NCBI RefSeq assembly: GCF_030272615.1
Contig: NC_081413.1
Location: 560,452,445-560,516,444, forward strand
Reading direction: 5' to 3'
DNA: 64,000 bases
From: Cryptomeria japonica
Lineage: Eukaryota; Streptophyta; Pinopsida; Cupressales; Cupressaceae
The translations under genes were made by a program, and so were the position numbers. This document shows, piece by piece, positions 34,199-46,400 of this stretch. Numbering within the stretch: the first letter of the stretch is position 1; every line of letters starts with the position of its first letter. Under the pieces are notes generated by a model. The model saw only the letters and a list, made by a program, of their open reading frames with translations. It made no database searches and was not told the origin of the DNA.

Positions 34199-36280
34199 TC
34201 AAGAAATGTCAATGAATGTTCTTTCTCTTAGGCCTTCTAAAGTGCAATTCCTTTTCTTTTTCCTTCTAATTTTTTCATTGTCACTTTCATCCTCTAAGTT
34301 AGATGCCCTCGCCCTTTTCTTTCTTCTTGTTTTTTCATACTCATTGTCATGCTTTGAATTATTTTTCTTTCTTGGTCACTCCTTACTGCTCTCACTGTCA
34401 GTTTCACTCTTAGAATCTGAGTCTGATGTATCAGAATCTAATGAACCTGATGAACTAGAAGAATCGTCATTAGAGGTAGATTAATTTGACTTAGGAATAG
34501 ACTTTTGCTGCTGCATTATAAGCCTTGGCATATTCTTCAAATACTCACGTAAACTCTTAGTGATACCACCAAGACCAATAAAAGTAAAGAAATTGAGAGC
34601 AAACCGTGAATTTTTGGGATTGTCCTTTGGAAAAATTGAATCAAAAGACTCCTGCATTGTTGGATCATTCAACCTTTCATTAAGAAACAATATACCAAGC
34701 TGCTCTACCAGCTCCTAGAAGAGAATCTTCATAAAAATACGGGAAGAGGAAGTAGTATCTTCCTTTGTCAGACATATATAAGCAAGACAATGCCATTGAA
34801 GAGTATCTGTGCCAAGTAAGTGGGCAAAAAACTTTACAACGTTATGTAGTTTATTTGTTTCCAGTCTGTGTATCATAGAATACTATTGTACAAAACACTT
34901 ATCAAAAAATTCCTGATAAATTTTATTGATCATACAGAATCTTTGCCTAAGAAGACCATAATAATGAAGGTATGTTCTCTCTTGACTGCAACATTCTAAC
35001 AGCATGATGCATAATTCCATCTCTTGACCAGGTTCAAGCTTGATCTTTAGTAGCTTATGACCAGCTTCCTCAAAATCAACACTTGACATGATTGTCAAAT
35101 AAATTGTATGTCTTAAATTGACCAAGTTTGTCTCTATCTCATCCTGTATTCTCAATGGTTCCTCACCTCCTTCTTCTTCATCATCATCATCATCATCATC
35201 ATCAGAATCATCACCTAAATCATTCTTCCCTTCTGCTTCATTTGAAGAAGCATCTCCAAGGATATCTTTCTTCAGTTTTTCATAGGTTGCCTCATGCTTT
35301 AAGAAATCAGGATCTGGCTTGAAAACATCCAAACCAGCTTCTTGATCAAGTTCATCTTCTAGGAAAACTTCATGTGTTAACCGATCTTCTTGCTCTATAA
35401 TGTCCAATTTTGGATGCACAGCTGGATGACCCTCGAACTTAGCTTTGCGAATTGCAAAAAGGCCTTCACTTAAAAACTGTAATCATTTGTCAATTTCCCC
35501 CTCATGGAGAATACCTCTAAATCTTTCAAAAATCCCATAGAGACCTTTGTGTGAAAGGTCTTGCAACAAAGAACCACATTCTTTCACGAACCCAACAACA
35601 ACCTCTACACTGTCATCTGTGGGGTTCTCTAGTAAAAGGGTGAGAAGTTCCAAGGCAATGATCTCATGTGCAACTTGTTGATTCACTAAATGAGCTATGA
35701 ATTTGGCTTCTTCTATCAACATGTGCTTGTCATTACATTTGTATACCCTCTTAAGCTGCAAAATAATTCTTCACAAAAGTAGATTGCCAACTTCAAGAAA
35801 TTTTGTATTTACCACAACAACCAATGCAACAAAAACATCTGTAAATCCAGGGGATTCCATTTGGGATTTCATACAAGACCTACAAAATAGACCCCTCCCA
35901 TGGATGAGATTCTCTGCAAACAACTCTGGAATGATGTTCTTGATGTTAGATGCATTTACCTTGTTTACTAACCCATGGATACTCTTCTGAAGGGCATCCC
36001 ATGTCATGCGCTAGTATTCCACACTGCTCTTGTCTTCCACATATTTCATCATTTGAGCCAGCTTAAATGGGGGAATGTAAACACCCCCACTTCTTCCAAC
36101 ACCCTTCTCATCTCCTCTTACAACACCTTTGCCATTCCTATTCTGAAATGGAGCAGACACAACACCAGAAGTTTTCACTTCCACTGCCTCTCTATCCCTC
36201 TTGTTTCCAGAAGCCCCTTTACGACTTAATTCATGCTTATTTCTGTACATAAACCCATCAGGAAGCATGAGTTTTTGCAT
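34199..36280 (-). pseudogene. CWC22: Intronless retrocopy of pre-mRNA splicing factor CWC22
   Basis: One unshifted frame of about 694 codons reads through the plant CWC22 order. It has a basic N-terminal part, GGVYIPPFKLAQMM, an MIF4G domain (about 36030-35430, with AHLVNQQVAHEIIALELL and NPTDDSVEVVVGFVKECG), an acidic Asp/Glu run (about 35210-35160), an MA3 domain (about 35130-34790), DNPKNSRFALNFFTFIGLGG, and a Ser-rich then Lys/Arg-rich tail. CWC22 is a spliceosome factor that also loads eIF4A3 of the exon junction complex. Seven in-frame stops break it: 36011 TAG, 35771 TGA, 35483 TGA, 34883 TAG, 34715 TAG, 34481 TAA and 34376 TGA. All fit C-to-T. There are no introns and no frameshifts, so it is a processed pseudogene, possibly 5'-truncated. 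The frame continues upstream to about 36350 with one more TGA. Confidence 0.92.
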
Positions 36281-37307
36281 ATAAGCTCACCCAAATATTT
36301 TACAGTTATTTTTCATCAAGATTCCCTCAAGAGCTGGCAGATCCTGCTTCCATACTTTAATTCTATTTTGTTAAAGGACAATCCTAAAAATCCATGCATT
36401 GCAAATAACTTTTTACACCTTTGTTGCTTGTGGTGGCGTTACAGAGAGTTTACATCAATAAATGAAGAACATGCCAATACTTTTAATGCATCAGTAGAAG
36501 TCTATCTCTTATTCAATATCTCTAGTGAAACCCCCATGATCTTTTGTTGGAGTAGAATTTGTTATATTCTAGAAAGGGTCTTGTCCTTTGTTGATGGGAT
36601 ATTCATCTACCTCAAGAAATAATTGTTCTTTGCTCCAACAAGAAGTGGAACTAAATGAAGATCTAACACCATGAAATGAATCCTCAAAAGGATTACTATA
36701 GTTAGTTTTGGTAGATAATGATCTAACAACTTTGGTGCAACATGCTACATCCAATTAAGTCTCCATCAGTATCTCTATTGTGTTTATGGTCTCTAGATTT
36801 ATGATCTCTATAATATAACTAATATGTGATATCTAGATTTATGATCTCTACAATATAACAATCCCATAATTATGTTTCCACACATCTATACCACAACACA
36901 AACATCATGCTAGTGTTCAGCCATAGCAATTGATATTTTAATTATAGAATGTGAAATATGCACATAACTATGAATAAAGATTAAGAAAAACAAAGAAAGA
37001 TGCTTATTGCAAACATAAATGACTAATGGACAAGAATTGAATTCATTGTAGAAAGTTTTGAATATCAAATTCACTTATTTGTGTGCATTTAGTAACTCAT
37101 GTACTTGTGGCCAACCATTTATCTCTTTCATAAATTAAACAATTATTAATAACATTAATGAATGGCTGAGTAATTATGTTTTAGTTGAAATTGAAAATAA
37201 AATATTTTATTTAAGGACAACTCACACTATTCCCTATCATATTTTAGACTCTTGGTTTTGTTAGAAGTGGTTTGTTGTCTTTAGAGCTGATCATTGAATT
37301 TCTTTAG
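36281..37307. other. AT-rich spacer
   Basis: No recognisable gene. The minus strand next to the CWC22 copy (to about 36350) keeps an open frame apart from one TGA, and may be its 5' part. A further 61-codon minus frame at 36569-36754 has no recognisable domain. The remainder is AT-rich. Confidence 0.5.
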
Positions 37308-38115
37308 TTACGTTTGCCAGCGTACTCCCAATCTATGCCAAAATGGGAGCTTTGGAACAGGGTATGGACATCCATCAAAGCATAAAAGATAGAGGAATTT
37401 CATCAAATGTAGTTGCAACTGCTCTGTTAGACATGTATGCAAAATGTGGAAGCATAGACAAGGCATGGGAACTATTTGATGGATTGCCTCAAAGAAATGT
37501 GGTTTCCTAGACTGTAATGATTGCCAGATATGCACAAAATGGATTTGTTGAGAAGGCTTTAGAAACTTTCAAGCAAATGCAATCGGCAGGTGTAAAGCCA
37601 AATTCCACGACCATTGCTACTATCCTCCTTGCCTATGCCAAAATGGGAGATTTGGAACAAGGTATGGAAATTCATCGAAGCATAAAGGATAGAGGAATTT
37701 TGTCAAATGTTGTAGTTGCAACTGCCCTAGTAGACATGTATGCAAAATGTGGAAGCATAGACAAGGCACGTGAACTATTTGATAGAATTCCTGAAAGAAA
37801 CGTTGTCTCATGAACTGCAATGATTGCCGGATATGCACAAAATGGATTTGTCGAAAAGGATTTAGACACTTTCAAGAAAATGAAATTGGCAGGCATAAAG
37901 CCAAATTCCACAACCTTTTCCAGCATCCTCCTTGCCTGTGCAAAACTGGGAGCTTTGGAATAGGGTATGGATATCCATCAAAGCATAACGGATAGAGGAA
38001 TTTTGTTAGGTGTTGTACTTGCAAATGCCCTGCTTGACATGTATGCAAAATGTGGAAACATGGACAAGGCTCGTGAATTGTTTGATACGATGCCACAAAG
38101 AGATGTGATCTCATG
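37308..38115 (+). pseudogene. PLS-type pentatricopeptide repeat (PPR) gene fragment
   Basis: The frame reads PPR repeats of the PLS class: VATALLDMYAKCGSIDKAWELFD, NGFVEKALETFKQM, AGVKPNSTTIATILLAYAKMG. The DNA repeats with a period of 303 bp (101 codons, one P-L-S triplet), almost three copies, and the copies are close to identical. Stops are at 37508 TAG, 37811 TGA and 37961 TAG. The first two replace the Trp of VVSW and fit G-to-A in TGG. The third fits CAG. There is no N-terminal targeting region and no E or DYW domain; homology ends abruptly after RDVIS at about 38115. PLS proteins are organellar RNA-editing factors, and this fragment is dead. Confidence 0.9.
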
Positions 38116-39521
38116 TGAACAATCAACACGCGTGTATACGAGAGGAAGGGATTGCTGCAACAAAATTGAACGCTCACTCCTCAATCACAGGTCTATGGTT
38201 TTTCGAGGAGTGGATTCCTATAGGGTATTACGCATTCAGGGAACCACACCTTTGACTAGAAGACATTTGGCCTGAGATTGGATAATCAATATGAATATGA
38301 GATTGACCAATGTGCATTAAAAACTAGGGCAATTTGCACAAAAAAGGAATCTCTTGAATGGTATATTTTTTGCAACATGAATTTAAGGTGAAGAATCTAC
38401 CTCCTGTGTGGGATTGCAAGCAATTCCACAAATGCCTTCGACGTGGGTTTGATGTTGTTGGGGGTTGAAGTCCAGGGATAACTTTAAGAAACCCCCCTGG
38501 GCAACTGTGTAAAATCCTAGTGAATCAGACATTATTTTCGAGGGGAAATTTTCATATCGATGGCGAATTTTTTTTTTTAAATGACGAAAAAATTATTTTG
38601 TATTGGCGAATTTTTTTCTAGTGTGCGAAAATGCCATAAATTTCTGGTGAATAATACCTTGTTCTATGGGGAAAATATTTATTGTGGGAGGTAAATAATT
38701 ATTGTTAAAAGGAATAAATATATAATTGTATGAGCGAAAATTTTTACTCCGAAGGAAAAATTATTTAAATGTATTGGCGATTTTTATCCACCGCTTGAAA
38801 ATTATTTAAATGTTTTGGTGAATATTTTGTTATTTATGGTATAATATATAATTCATTGGCAATTTCATAAATTCATTGCCATTAATAGACAAGGCACATC
38901 ACATCACATCAATACATCACATCACATAATACATTGAGTCAGGACTCTGCACAATGTATCAATAAGCGTAGCCTCTTTGACACATAAAGGGTGAAACATA
39001 CCTAAAATCTATCAATGATTTTAAACTGTTTGATGATTGTATATCAATGGCTGAAGTTTTATTTCGACCCAATGTTTTGAAGAGAACATAGCTCACCAGA
39101 AAGTGCCCGGAATGGAATTGGATTCAATAGACACGTATCAAATGTCACGAATCACGATTGATAATTTCTTTCATTTAATATATATATTTTCACTTATAGC
39201 AGTCCACTCTATCCCCACAACTTCCAATGTGATACTTGCCAATTTGGTACTGGTTCATAGTTGTTTCTAATTTCACACACTCGTGCATTTATGGGAAAGA
39301 TTTGCAGAGATATGAAAGATTTAATTTTTTTTTATAGCAATTAATACTGGTAAAGAAGTAATTATTACAATCAAGAGCTTCAACAATTTATATACGATCT
39401 CTACTTCTTTCATCTTCAATTAGCCTTTGCCATTTAGTAGATAAATCGTCAGAGCTCACGGTATTTTAGGTCTATAGGCTCACTGCTCAGGTTGTTTAAT
39501 TTGTTAATCTATTTTCTCAAG
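38116..39521. other. Spacer with GGCGAA-type motifs
   Basis: No gene is seen. Between 38555 and 38900 the AT-rich DNA repeatedly contains TGGCGAATTTTT, TTGGCGATTTTT and TTGGTGAATATT. Near 38905-38930 ACATCACATCA is repeated. It may be the end region of a decayed transposon. Confidence 0.45.
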
Positions 39522-40097
39522 ATGGACACTCCCATCCACTTGAGAAGCATTTCTGCAAAGGACCAAAGGGCCTTTCTAGGCTCCGTTAGAGACCCAACCC
39601 TCCAATTAGTCTGCAAGGAGGTTGGGTCATTCACCAATGAAGCTCTACGGATGGTGCTGGGCAGAGAATTTTTGCGAAACAAAAATAGGTACCGTGTTAA
39701 CAAGGACCTTACATCTTGCTTCTTAACGTCTCTTCTGGACTTGGGAGGAGACAAGGTGGATATGTTGATGCTGTTGGGGAAGGTTTTTAAGGAAGACTTC
39801 CTCGGAGACAACATTACTCTTGTCATTCTTGCAGAAGTAGGGGTGGGGATCCCTTGGGTGAGTGATTTATCCAAGCTTCTCCTCCCTGACCAAACACTGC
39901 CAGTGGCCAGGCAACAGTTTCTCCTAAACCTAAATGCGGAGTAGCTAACGCATCATAGAAAATGGGTGTGGATTGGTAGGGACTTCCTCTAGAAATGGTT
40001 CCTCCTGGATGACTTTCCAAACTACATATGGCTTGAAGAATTCTCTCAGTTTATGCTGTCTGAAGAATTCTACATGGAAGGAGGGCCAGATTCATAG
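39522..40097 (+). pseudogene. Unrecognised protein gene, about 190 codons, with in-frame TAGs
   Basis: ATG 39522 (context CAAGATGG) starts a frame MDTPIHLRSISAKDQ that stays open for 140 codons to TAG 39942-39944. It then continues in frame through TAG 39990-39992 to TAG 40095-40097. The first two stops fit CAG. I do not recognise a family: there is no signal peptide, membrane segment or zinc site. The region is mixed helical-looking, with Asp/Phe-rich WFLLDDFPNYIWLEEF near the end. Its neighbour at 40702-41403 points toward it and is broken in the same way, so the two may belong to one unit. Confidence 0.5.
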
Positions 40098-40701
40098 AGA
40101 AAAATTGTAAACAATTCCACTACCTGTAGATTTTTTTTCCTATGTCCTTGAACCCTAACAAGCTGAGTGCCAAAGGCTCACTCATTTTGGCTTTTAAGTT
40201 TTGGGGGGACTCAAATCTCTGATGAAAAAATTGTAAATTTCAAAAGCATAAATAGTTTAATGATAATTTTTCAAATTCTGGTTTGTTTCACTTTGCCTCT
40301 TACATTCTTATGGATATAAAAATGCTTTCTATAATTCTATTTCATTTTTATTAATTAATTTCTTTCAAATGCTTTTTGTATATGAGCTACGTTATTTCAA
40401 TTATTTTTTAAACAATGGAAATAAATTTAATACCGTGATCTTTTTATGTAATGCTATAAAAAAAAATAAAATCAATTCATTCCATTAATTATTTGTACAT
40501 TGATTATGGCTGATTATAATTTTATAAATATATACTATTACTATATAGTCATTCAAAATACAAAATTTCAAAAGTTGCAAGATACAAAAGTTTATCAGTC
40601 AAGGTTTTTTCATTCAATTAATTGAAACGTTTCAAGATACAAAATTTGTCCATAGCTTATAGAAAGTAGACAAAAAAACTAGTTCATTGCCGATAGGCCG
40701 C
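40098..40701. other. AT-rich spacer between convergent ORFs
   Basis: No gene is seen. The segment is very AT-rich, with runs of T and A. It probably contains the two polyadenylation regions of the convergent frames. Confidence 0.45.
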
Positions 40702-41403
40702 TCACTCAGTCTCACTATCCCCCTGGTCCTCCCAGTCCCTTCCCTCCTCAAAAGTCGATGCTTTGGCTTTCCCTTTTGCCGCTTCAGCTTTCATTTTTGG
40801 AATGCAGTTTAGGAACCTGAAGTCGGGGTTGCCCTCCAAGCTTGCCAGTAGCTGTATGGCCCTTCCTTCTTCAACCCTATCTCTCAATGCCCTACCAACC
40901 TCCATCCTTGCCACCACATGCAAAGCATTCAGGACTTCATCCACCCTCATTAATTTAACAAAGAGTTTCATCACTTCCCACCCCACTCGGGCTCGTTCAT
41001 GGCACTGGTATTTGATTTCATCCTATGGGCCATGAATAAAAGGAATCAATTCCTCCTGGTCATCCCCTTCCATAATTCGAATGCCAACTCCTGGCACCAC
41101 CCACTCCAAAATTGAATCCAAGTTAATCAAAAACTTCCCATTAATCAATTTGACCAATGTGAGTTTTACCTTTTCCAGCTCTGATTCGAATTCATAGGCC
41201 CACACCATAATTAGAGAGTAAACTTCCATGTTAGTTCGATACCGGTGACTGATATGTGCCACCTCCTCCGCAAGCATCAGTCGAGTTGCCGCCCACAACT
41301 TCTCCTCCTTAAACCTGAATAGTCCTTGCATTCGTTTATCAGATACTTTGCCCAAAAAGGGCACCAACTTCTTGTTTGTTCAAAGTGTGAAATTAGCCTC
41401 CAT
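40702..41403 (-). pseudogene. Unrecognised protein gene, about 233 codons, two in-frame stops
   Basis: ATG 41403 starts MEANFTL, followed by TGA 41380-41382, 118 open codons, TAG 41023-41025 and another 105 codons to TGA 40702-40704. All parts share one frame, and both internal stops fit C-to-T in CGA and CAG. The product would be mainly helical and charged (LWAATRLMLAEEVAHI, VEEGRAIQLLASLEG), with a Lys/Ala then Glu/Asp-rich C-terminus (KGKAKASTFEEGRDWEDQG). I recognise no domain. It could be a structural or nucleic-acid-binding protein of a mobile element, but this is not supported by any motif. Confidence 0.5.
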
Positions 41404-42029
41404 TGTATTACAGAAGCTATGATTCTATGAAATATGAACTACATATTGTGTCTGTACTTGCAACTGCTTCAAAGCAAAAAGTGGTACACAAATGAAAAGG
41501 TAAAAAAATCTGCCTCCGTCTTAACTCTTATAGGTCGGGTAATGAATGTGCACAATAAGACATTAATGCCATGAGATCAGGAAAAAGATTTCCTGCCATC
41601 CTCCCATTCCTCCTTTCATGTGGCAACACCTTGTGCAACAATAAATCACCACCTTGGCATTTGTACTTTCCAAATTTTCTTGCCTTAACAGGTTGAGGAC
41701 TGCATTGCACATTTTTTTAAATTAATAGACTAAATTTATGTTGAAATTTTATATATATTTTTAAACTATTTTTGAAAATGATATATCGTAAACATATTTT
41801 AAAAGAATTTTGTTAAACGTTAAATTAATATTTTAGATTTAATATTAAATGTTTTCTTTTTAATATTAAACTTTACCTTTCAAATTGCATATCAAAATTT
41901 ATATTTTTATTTAGTTATTTGTTTTATTCTAGAAACTAAGTTTCATGTTTAATACTATTTTTGAATTAAAATTTTTTACAAATAATATTAACATTATTTT
42001 TAATAGTTATCTCAAACTATTGCCCAATG
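41404..42029. other. AT-rich spacer
   Basis: No gene is seen. From 41710 to 42010 the base composition is extremely AT-rich, without clear repeat periodicity. Confidence 0.5.
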
Positions 42030-42965
42030 CCCGAAATTGAACATTTTAAATTTAATTAAATAGAATTAAGTGAAAGTCTATACTTAATCGAAAAATAGGT
42101 ACCATCGACCATTGGATGAACAAAGATCAACGGCTAGGGTGGATTTCGGCCCGAATGTGGGAAGCGAACACCTTTCTGAGAACTTCGCCCGGAATTGGAC
42201 ATTTTAAATTTAATTAAATATAATTAAGTCTAAAAATCTCTTTTTCGGGCGGAATTTTAAAATGATTAAATAGACTAAAAATCAACCCAGAAAAGTGACA
42301 CGAGTATGGTGACGTGCCAGAAAAATGGCAGAAGTTGTGGGACCCACTACATCTTAAAACAGGTAACATCGACCCGCGATCGTTGGATGAACAAAGATCA
42401 ACGGCTAGGGTGGATTTCGGCCTGAATGTGGGAAGTGAACACATTTGGGAGAACTTCGCCCATAATTGGACATTTTAAATGTAATTAAATACAATTAATT
42501 CTATAAAGCTTTTTTTCGGGCAGAGGTTTAAAATGATTAAATAGACTAAAAATGAAACTGGAAAAGTGACATGAGTATGGTGACGTGCTTGAAAACTGGC
42601 AGAAGTGATGGGACCCATGACAACTGACAATAGGTACCATTGTCCGTTGGATGAGCAAAGATCAACGACTTAGGGTGGATTTCGGCCCGAATGTGGGAAG
42701 TGAACACATTTGGGAGAACGTTGCCCGGAATTGAAATGTTTTAAATTTAATTAAATATAAGTAAGTTTGTAAAGCACTTTTTCAGATGGAAGTTTAAAAT
42801 TATTAAACAGACTTAAAAAACACACGTGTAAAGTCACAATAGGTACCTTGGTCCCTCGTCCGTTGGATGAGAAAAGATCAATGGCTTAAGGTGGATTTCA
42901 GCCCAAATGTGGGAAGTGAACACATTTGGGAGAACTTTTCCTGGAATTGAACGTATTACATTTAA
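42030..42965. repeat. Tandem array of about 210-270-bp units (3.5 copies)
   Basis: Units start with GGTACC- or GGTAAC-like sequence at 42098, 42362, 42633 and 42842, giving spacings of 264, 271 and 209 bp. Each contains TTGGATGAACAAAGATCAACG, GGTGGATTTCGGCC, GAATGTGGGAAG.GAACAC, AGAACTTCGCCCGGAATT and a TTTAATTAAATA run. The copies have diverged. The array ends 0.5 kb before the giant ORF. Confidence 0.85.
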
Positions 42966-43150
42966 TGTCCTCATAAATTCAGAATTTATATTGAAGTATT
43001 GAATGTTTTGTCCTTCGGCATCGAATAATTAATAAAATTACAACATGATTCTTAATGTCCTCAGAATTTATACTGAAGTAATGAATGTTTTGTCCTTTGG
43101 CATTGAATAGTTATTAATAGTAATTAATAAAATTACAACATGATTCTTGA
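42962..43150. repeat. 90-bp direct duplication
   Basis: TTAATGTCCTCA...GAATGTTTTGTCCTT.GGCAT...ACAACATGATTCTT is present twice, starting at 42962 and 43052. It follows the longer tandem array directly. Confidence 0.8.
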
Positions 43151-43476
43151 TATTTTACCCTTTAGGTTTTACTTTTCTACTTTTTAGAGTTTTCAAAATA
43201 AGAGACTCGTAAATCATAATCGTCTTTCATTTCTTGGATAAACCTGTAAATCGAGGGAGATTCAGAAATAGCTACTAGATTGAGGGATGCAAGTTGCAAC
43301 AGAGGCTGTCTGCACCAATCTAGTGAAATAGAAATTCCAATTTCCGGGTAAAATCTAGAACACCTACATCCCACCTTTTTTGCTTTTGGTAATCTTGTGG
43401 TCCAATTTAAGGGTTAGCATTTTCAGGTTTTTATCTAGCTTCCTAGCATTATTTTGAATTATTAACAATAATAGTG

Positions 43477-46400
43477 ATGGGGAAAACGGGAAGAAATAGC
43501 TCAACAAGAAGCCAAGTGAAAAACAAAATGTACCTAACCGAACTGGTTAAAACACTAGGTTTCACTGATGAATACCATGATATTTATGACCCTGCTATCC
43601 ATGGTGAAAAGCGTATCATAGATATTAGATATACATTGTCTAGTAAGGTGGCAGATGCATCCAGGGCAAAATTTACTGTTTTCAACCCAATGTTACAAAA
43701 AATAACAAATAAAATCACATCGTGGGATGTTGGATTGGGAAGCATGGTGTTACCTGAAGTATTCCCTTGCCCTGATTTTGTCATGGTCTGTGCTGAAAAT
43801 TATGATGAAGATAAAAAAGAAATTGTCAATAAAAATACAAAAGAGGAAATTCTATCCATAAACGAGGGAGAATTTACTCGTTTGTTGAACCTAGAATTTG
43901 AAGCCCAAAATTCAAATGTCCAAATTAACCTTGAAAAGCTGGCAAGGAATTATGAGAGTCTCGATCCAAGTTGCAGAGATTCATTTATCAAAGGTCTAAT
44001 AAAGATTGGTACTGGTATTGTGTTGGATTAGAATCATAAGCCTCCTTATGATTCTAAAATTTTTGTTCCATGGGTTGAGGACACTATTTCCTTGCTGTTG
44101 TTTTGCCTGGGATTGGAAAATGATAGGGAAGTGGGTGCAAGCCTTCTTGAAATGATTTATAATATCCATTGTGCAAGTCAGCCAGTAAGATATAATTTTA
44201 TTGATCACATTGTAAAATCCATGCAAAAACAACTACTTATGATCAAAAAAGGTTCCTGTAAGACATTTAGGTTCTCATCTTACTTGTGCTATCTCCTTCT
44301 ATCCAAGTATCATGCAATATTTGAGACCAACAAGCTTCAAATTGTGAGCTATAAGAATGATGAGAAGACTAGAAAGAGAACAGACTGTCCAATATATGAT
44401 TGGAGCCCAAAGATAAGGATGCATGATAACAGAAAGAACTACAACCATTTTGTAGACTTCTTTTTCGCACCAATGTATAATGAAATTACAAGCACTCCAA
44501 TGCCTAGGTTGCCTATGTCTTGTAGAGATTGCATTCAACTTGGAAGTCAAATAGAATTGGCTGACTGGTTCTTCATGGAAGAATTCACTGTGTTAAGGTT
44601 TTATGGATCGGCAGTAAAACCATACAGACTTCCAATACATGTGACAGAGAGGGTATTTGCATTAGAGTATGTACGGCAATTGGAGAGCACAGATAGGCAC
44701 TTCCATGGTCAGCAAAAGAAGAGCATATTTCCTTCCTTGCCTTTCTCATGTGGAGGGTTCACATTTGAGAGAAAAGCATTCATTGTGGCACATGATTTCT
44801 TGATAGTTTTTAACTTTGGTGACGAGGGTCTCTGGCAGTATGATCCAATCGGTGTAGTTCAAGAAAGCCTTAAGAAAAATGGGAACTCTTCAGTGTTATG
44901 TCAACATGAAAGTAAACCATTTCTAGAAAAGCTTAGAAACAAGGACTCCTAGGATGAGGTTAAAAAAGAGATGGAGAAAATTGCAGCTGACAATAACATT
45001 TCAACAGAAGAAATTTCATCACAAATTATGGAGGGCCAGGGCGATGAGGGCATCCAAAATAGGAGGTCCTACAATTTCTACATAAAATTTGCTAATCCAT
45101 CTAAGAAAACTATTCCCAAATCAATTCTGCACGAATGTAAAGAGAATTGCTGGACTCAAACCAAAATAAATGATTTTTGGACTATGAGGAGGAATCTCAC
45201 TGAACCAAAGACAAGTGCAGAATTTGAGAGCATCGATGAGGATGCAGAGTTTAGCAAATTGTGGGATATGGAGCATGGTGGGACTGAAGGTGATGATGAT
45301 GAGCATGAGGTTGTCGTTGAGCCCCCTCCAACAACTACTACAGTGCCTAAAATATTAGGTGGAGTCAGTGAGTCCATGAAAGACAAATATAGCAAAGGGG
45401 CAAACCTTGTGGAAAAAATGGGTTTTGAAGGTGGTGGTCTAGGTCCCAGAGGAGAGGGAATTTGGTATCCACTTCAAGTACAACTTCCATCACAGTCAAA
45501 ATCAAAAGGTCCTTATAAACCAGTCATTGGACTTGATTCTTCAGATTCATTAGGGATAGGTACTACTCATTACCCTTAGGGTCCACCTACATTTGTTTCT
45601 GGTTCAAATCCACAACCACCACCACATCATGGTATTCCCATTGGTGGTGAATTAAGTGCCACTGCCACTGGTGGGGAATCTGGGGATAGTATTCCTATTA
45701 TTGTTCAATCAAGTGCCGCTGTGATTGGTGGGTCAAAATCAAAAGGTCCTTATAAACCAGTCATTGGACTTGATTTTTTAGATTCATCACCGATAGGTAC
45801 TACTCATTACCCTCAGAATCCACCTACATTTGTTTCAGGTTCAAATCCACAACCACCACCACATCTTGGTATTCCCATTGGTGGTGAATCAAGTGCCACT
45901 GCCACTGGTGGGGAATCTGGGGATAGCATTCCTATTATTGTTCAGTCAAGTGCCACTATGATTGGTGATGTTGGCATGGGTACTACTACTGATACTAGTT
46001 GTCTTGGTGTTGGACAAGGGCAACAACAAAATATCACTCACAAGAGGCCACTAGAGGTAGATACTCAATCTCATACTATTGAGAATCCTATATCAAGTGC
46101 CATTGACACCACAAATCAATCATTTGTAGCTTCATATCACACACCTCAAAAGACTATGAAAACTACACATGAAAGTGTTAGTGGGAGTGGGACAGCATCA
46201 GGAACTATTGTTGGTAATCCTAATCCTGGTCAAGCATTAGTTAAAACCATAGGAATAAGTGGAACTAGAGCCTACGGTATTCCTATGTCACCTTTCAAAC
46301 AATCAATTGCTTTAGCAACCCTAGATTTTCAATTTCATGATTACTATGAAAAATTTGAACACACGACAAAAGCAAATAAAGAAAAAAAGAAAGCATTTCA

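Noticed and set aside
35128-35322. His-rich plus-strand frame
   Set aside because: It is antisense to the Asp/Glu run of the CWC22 retrocopy.
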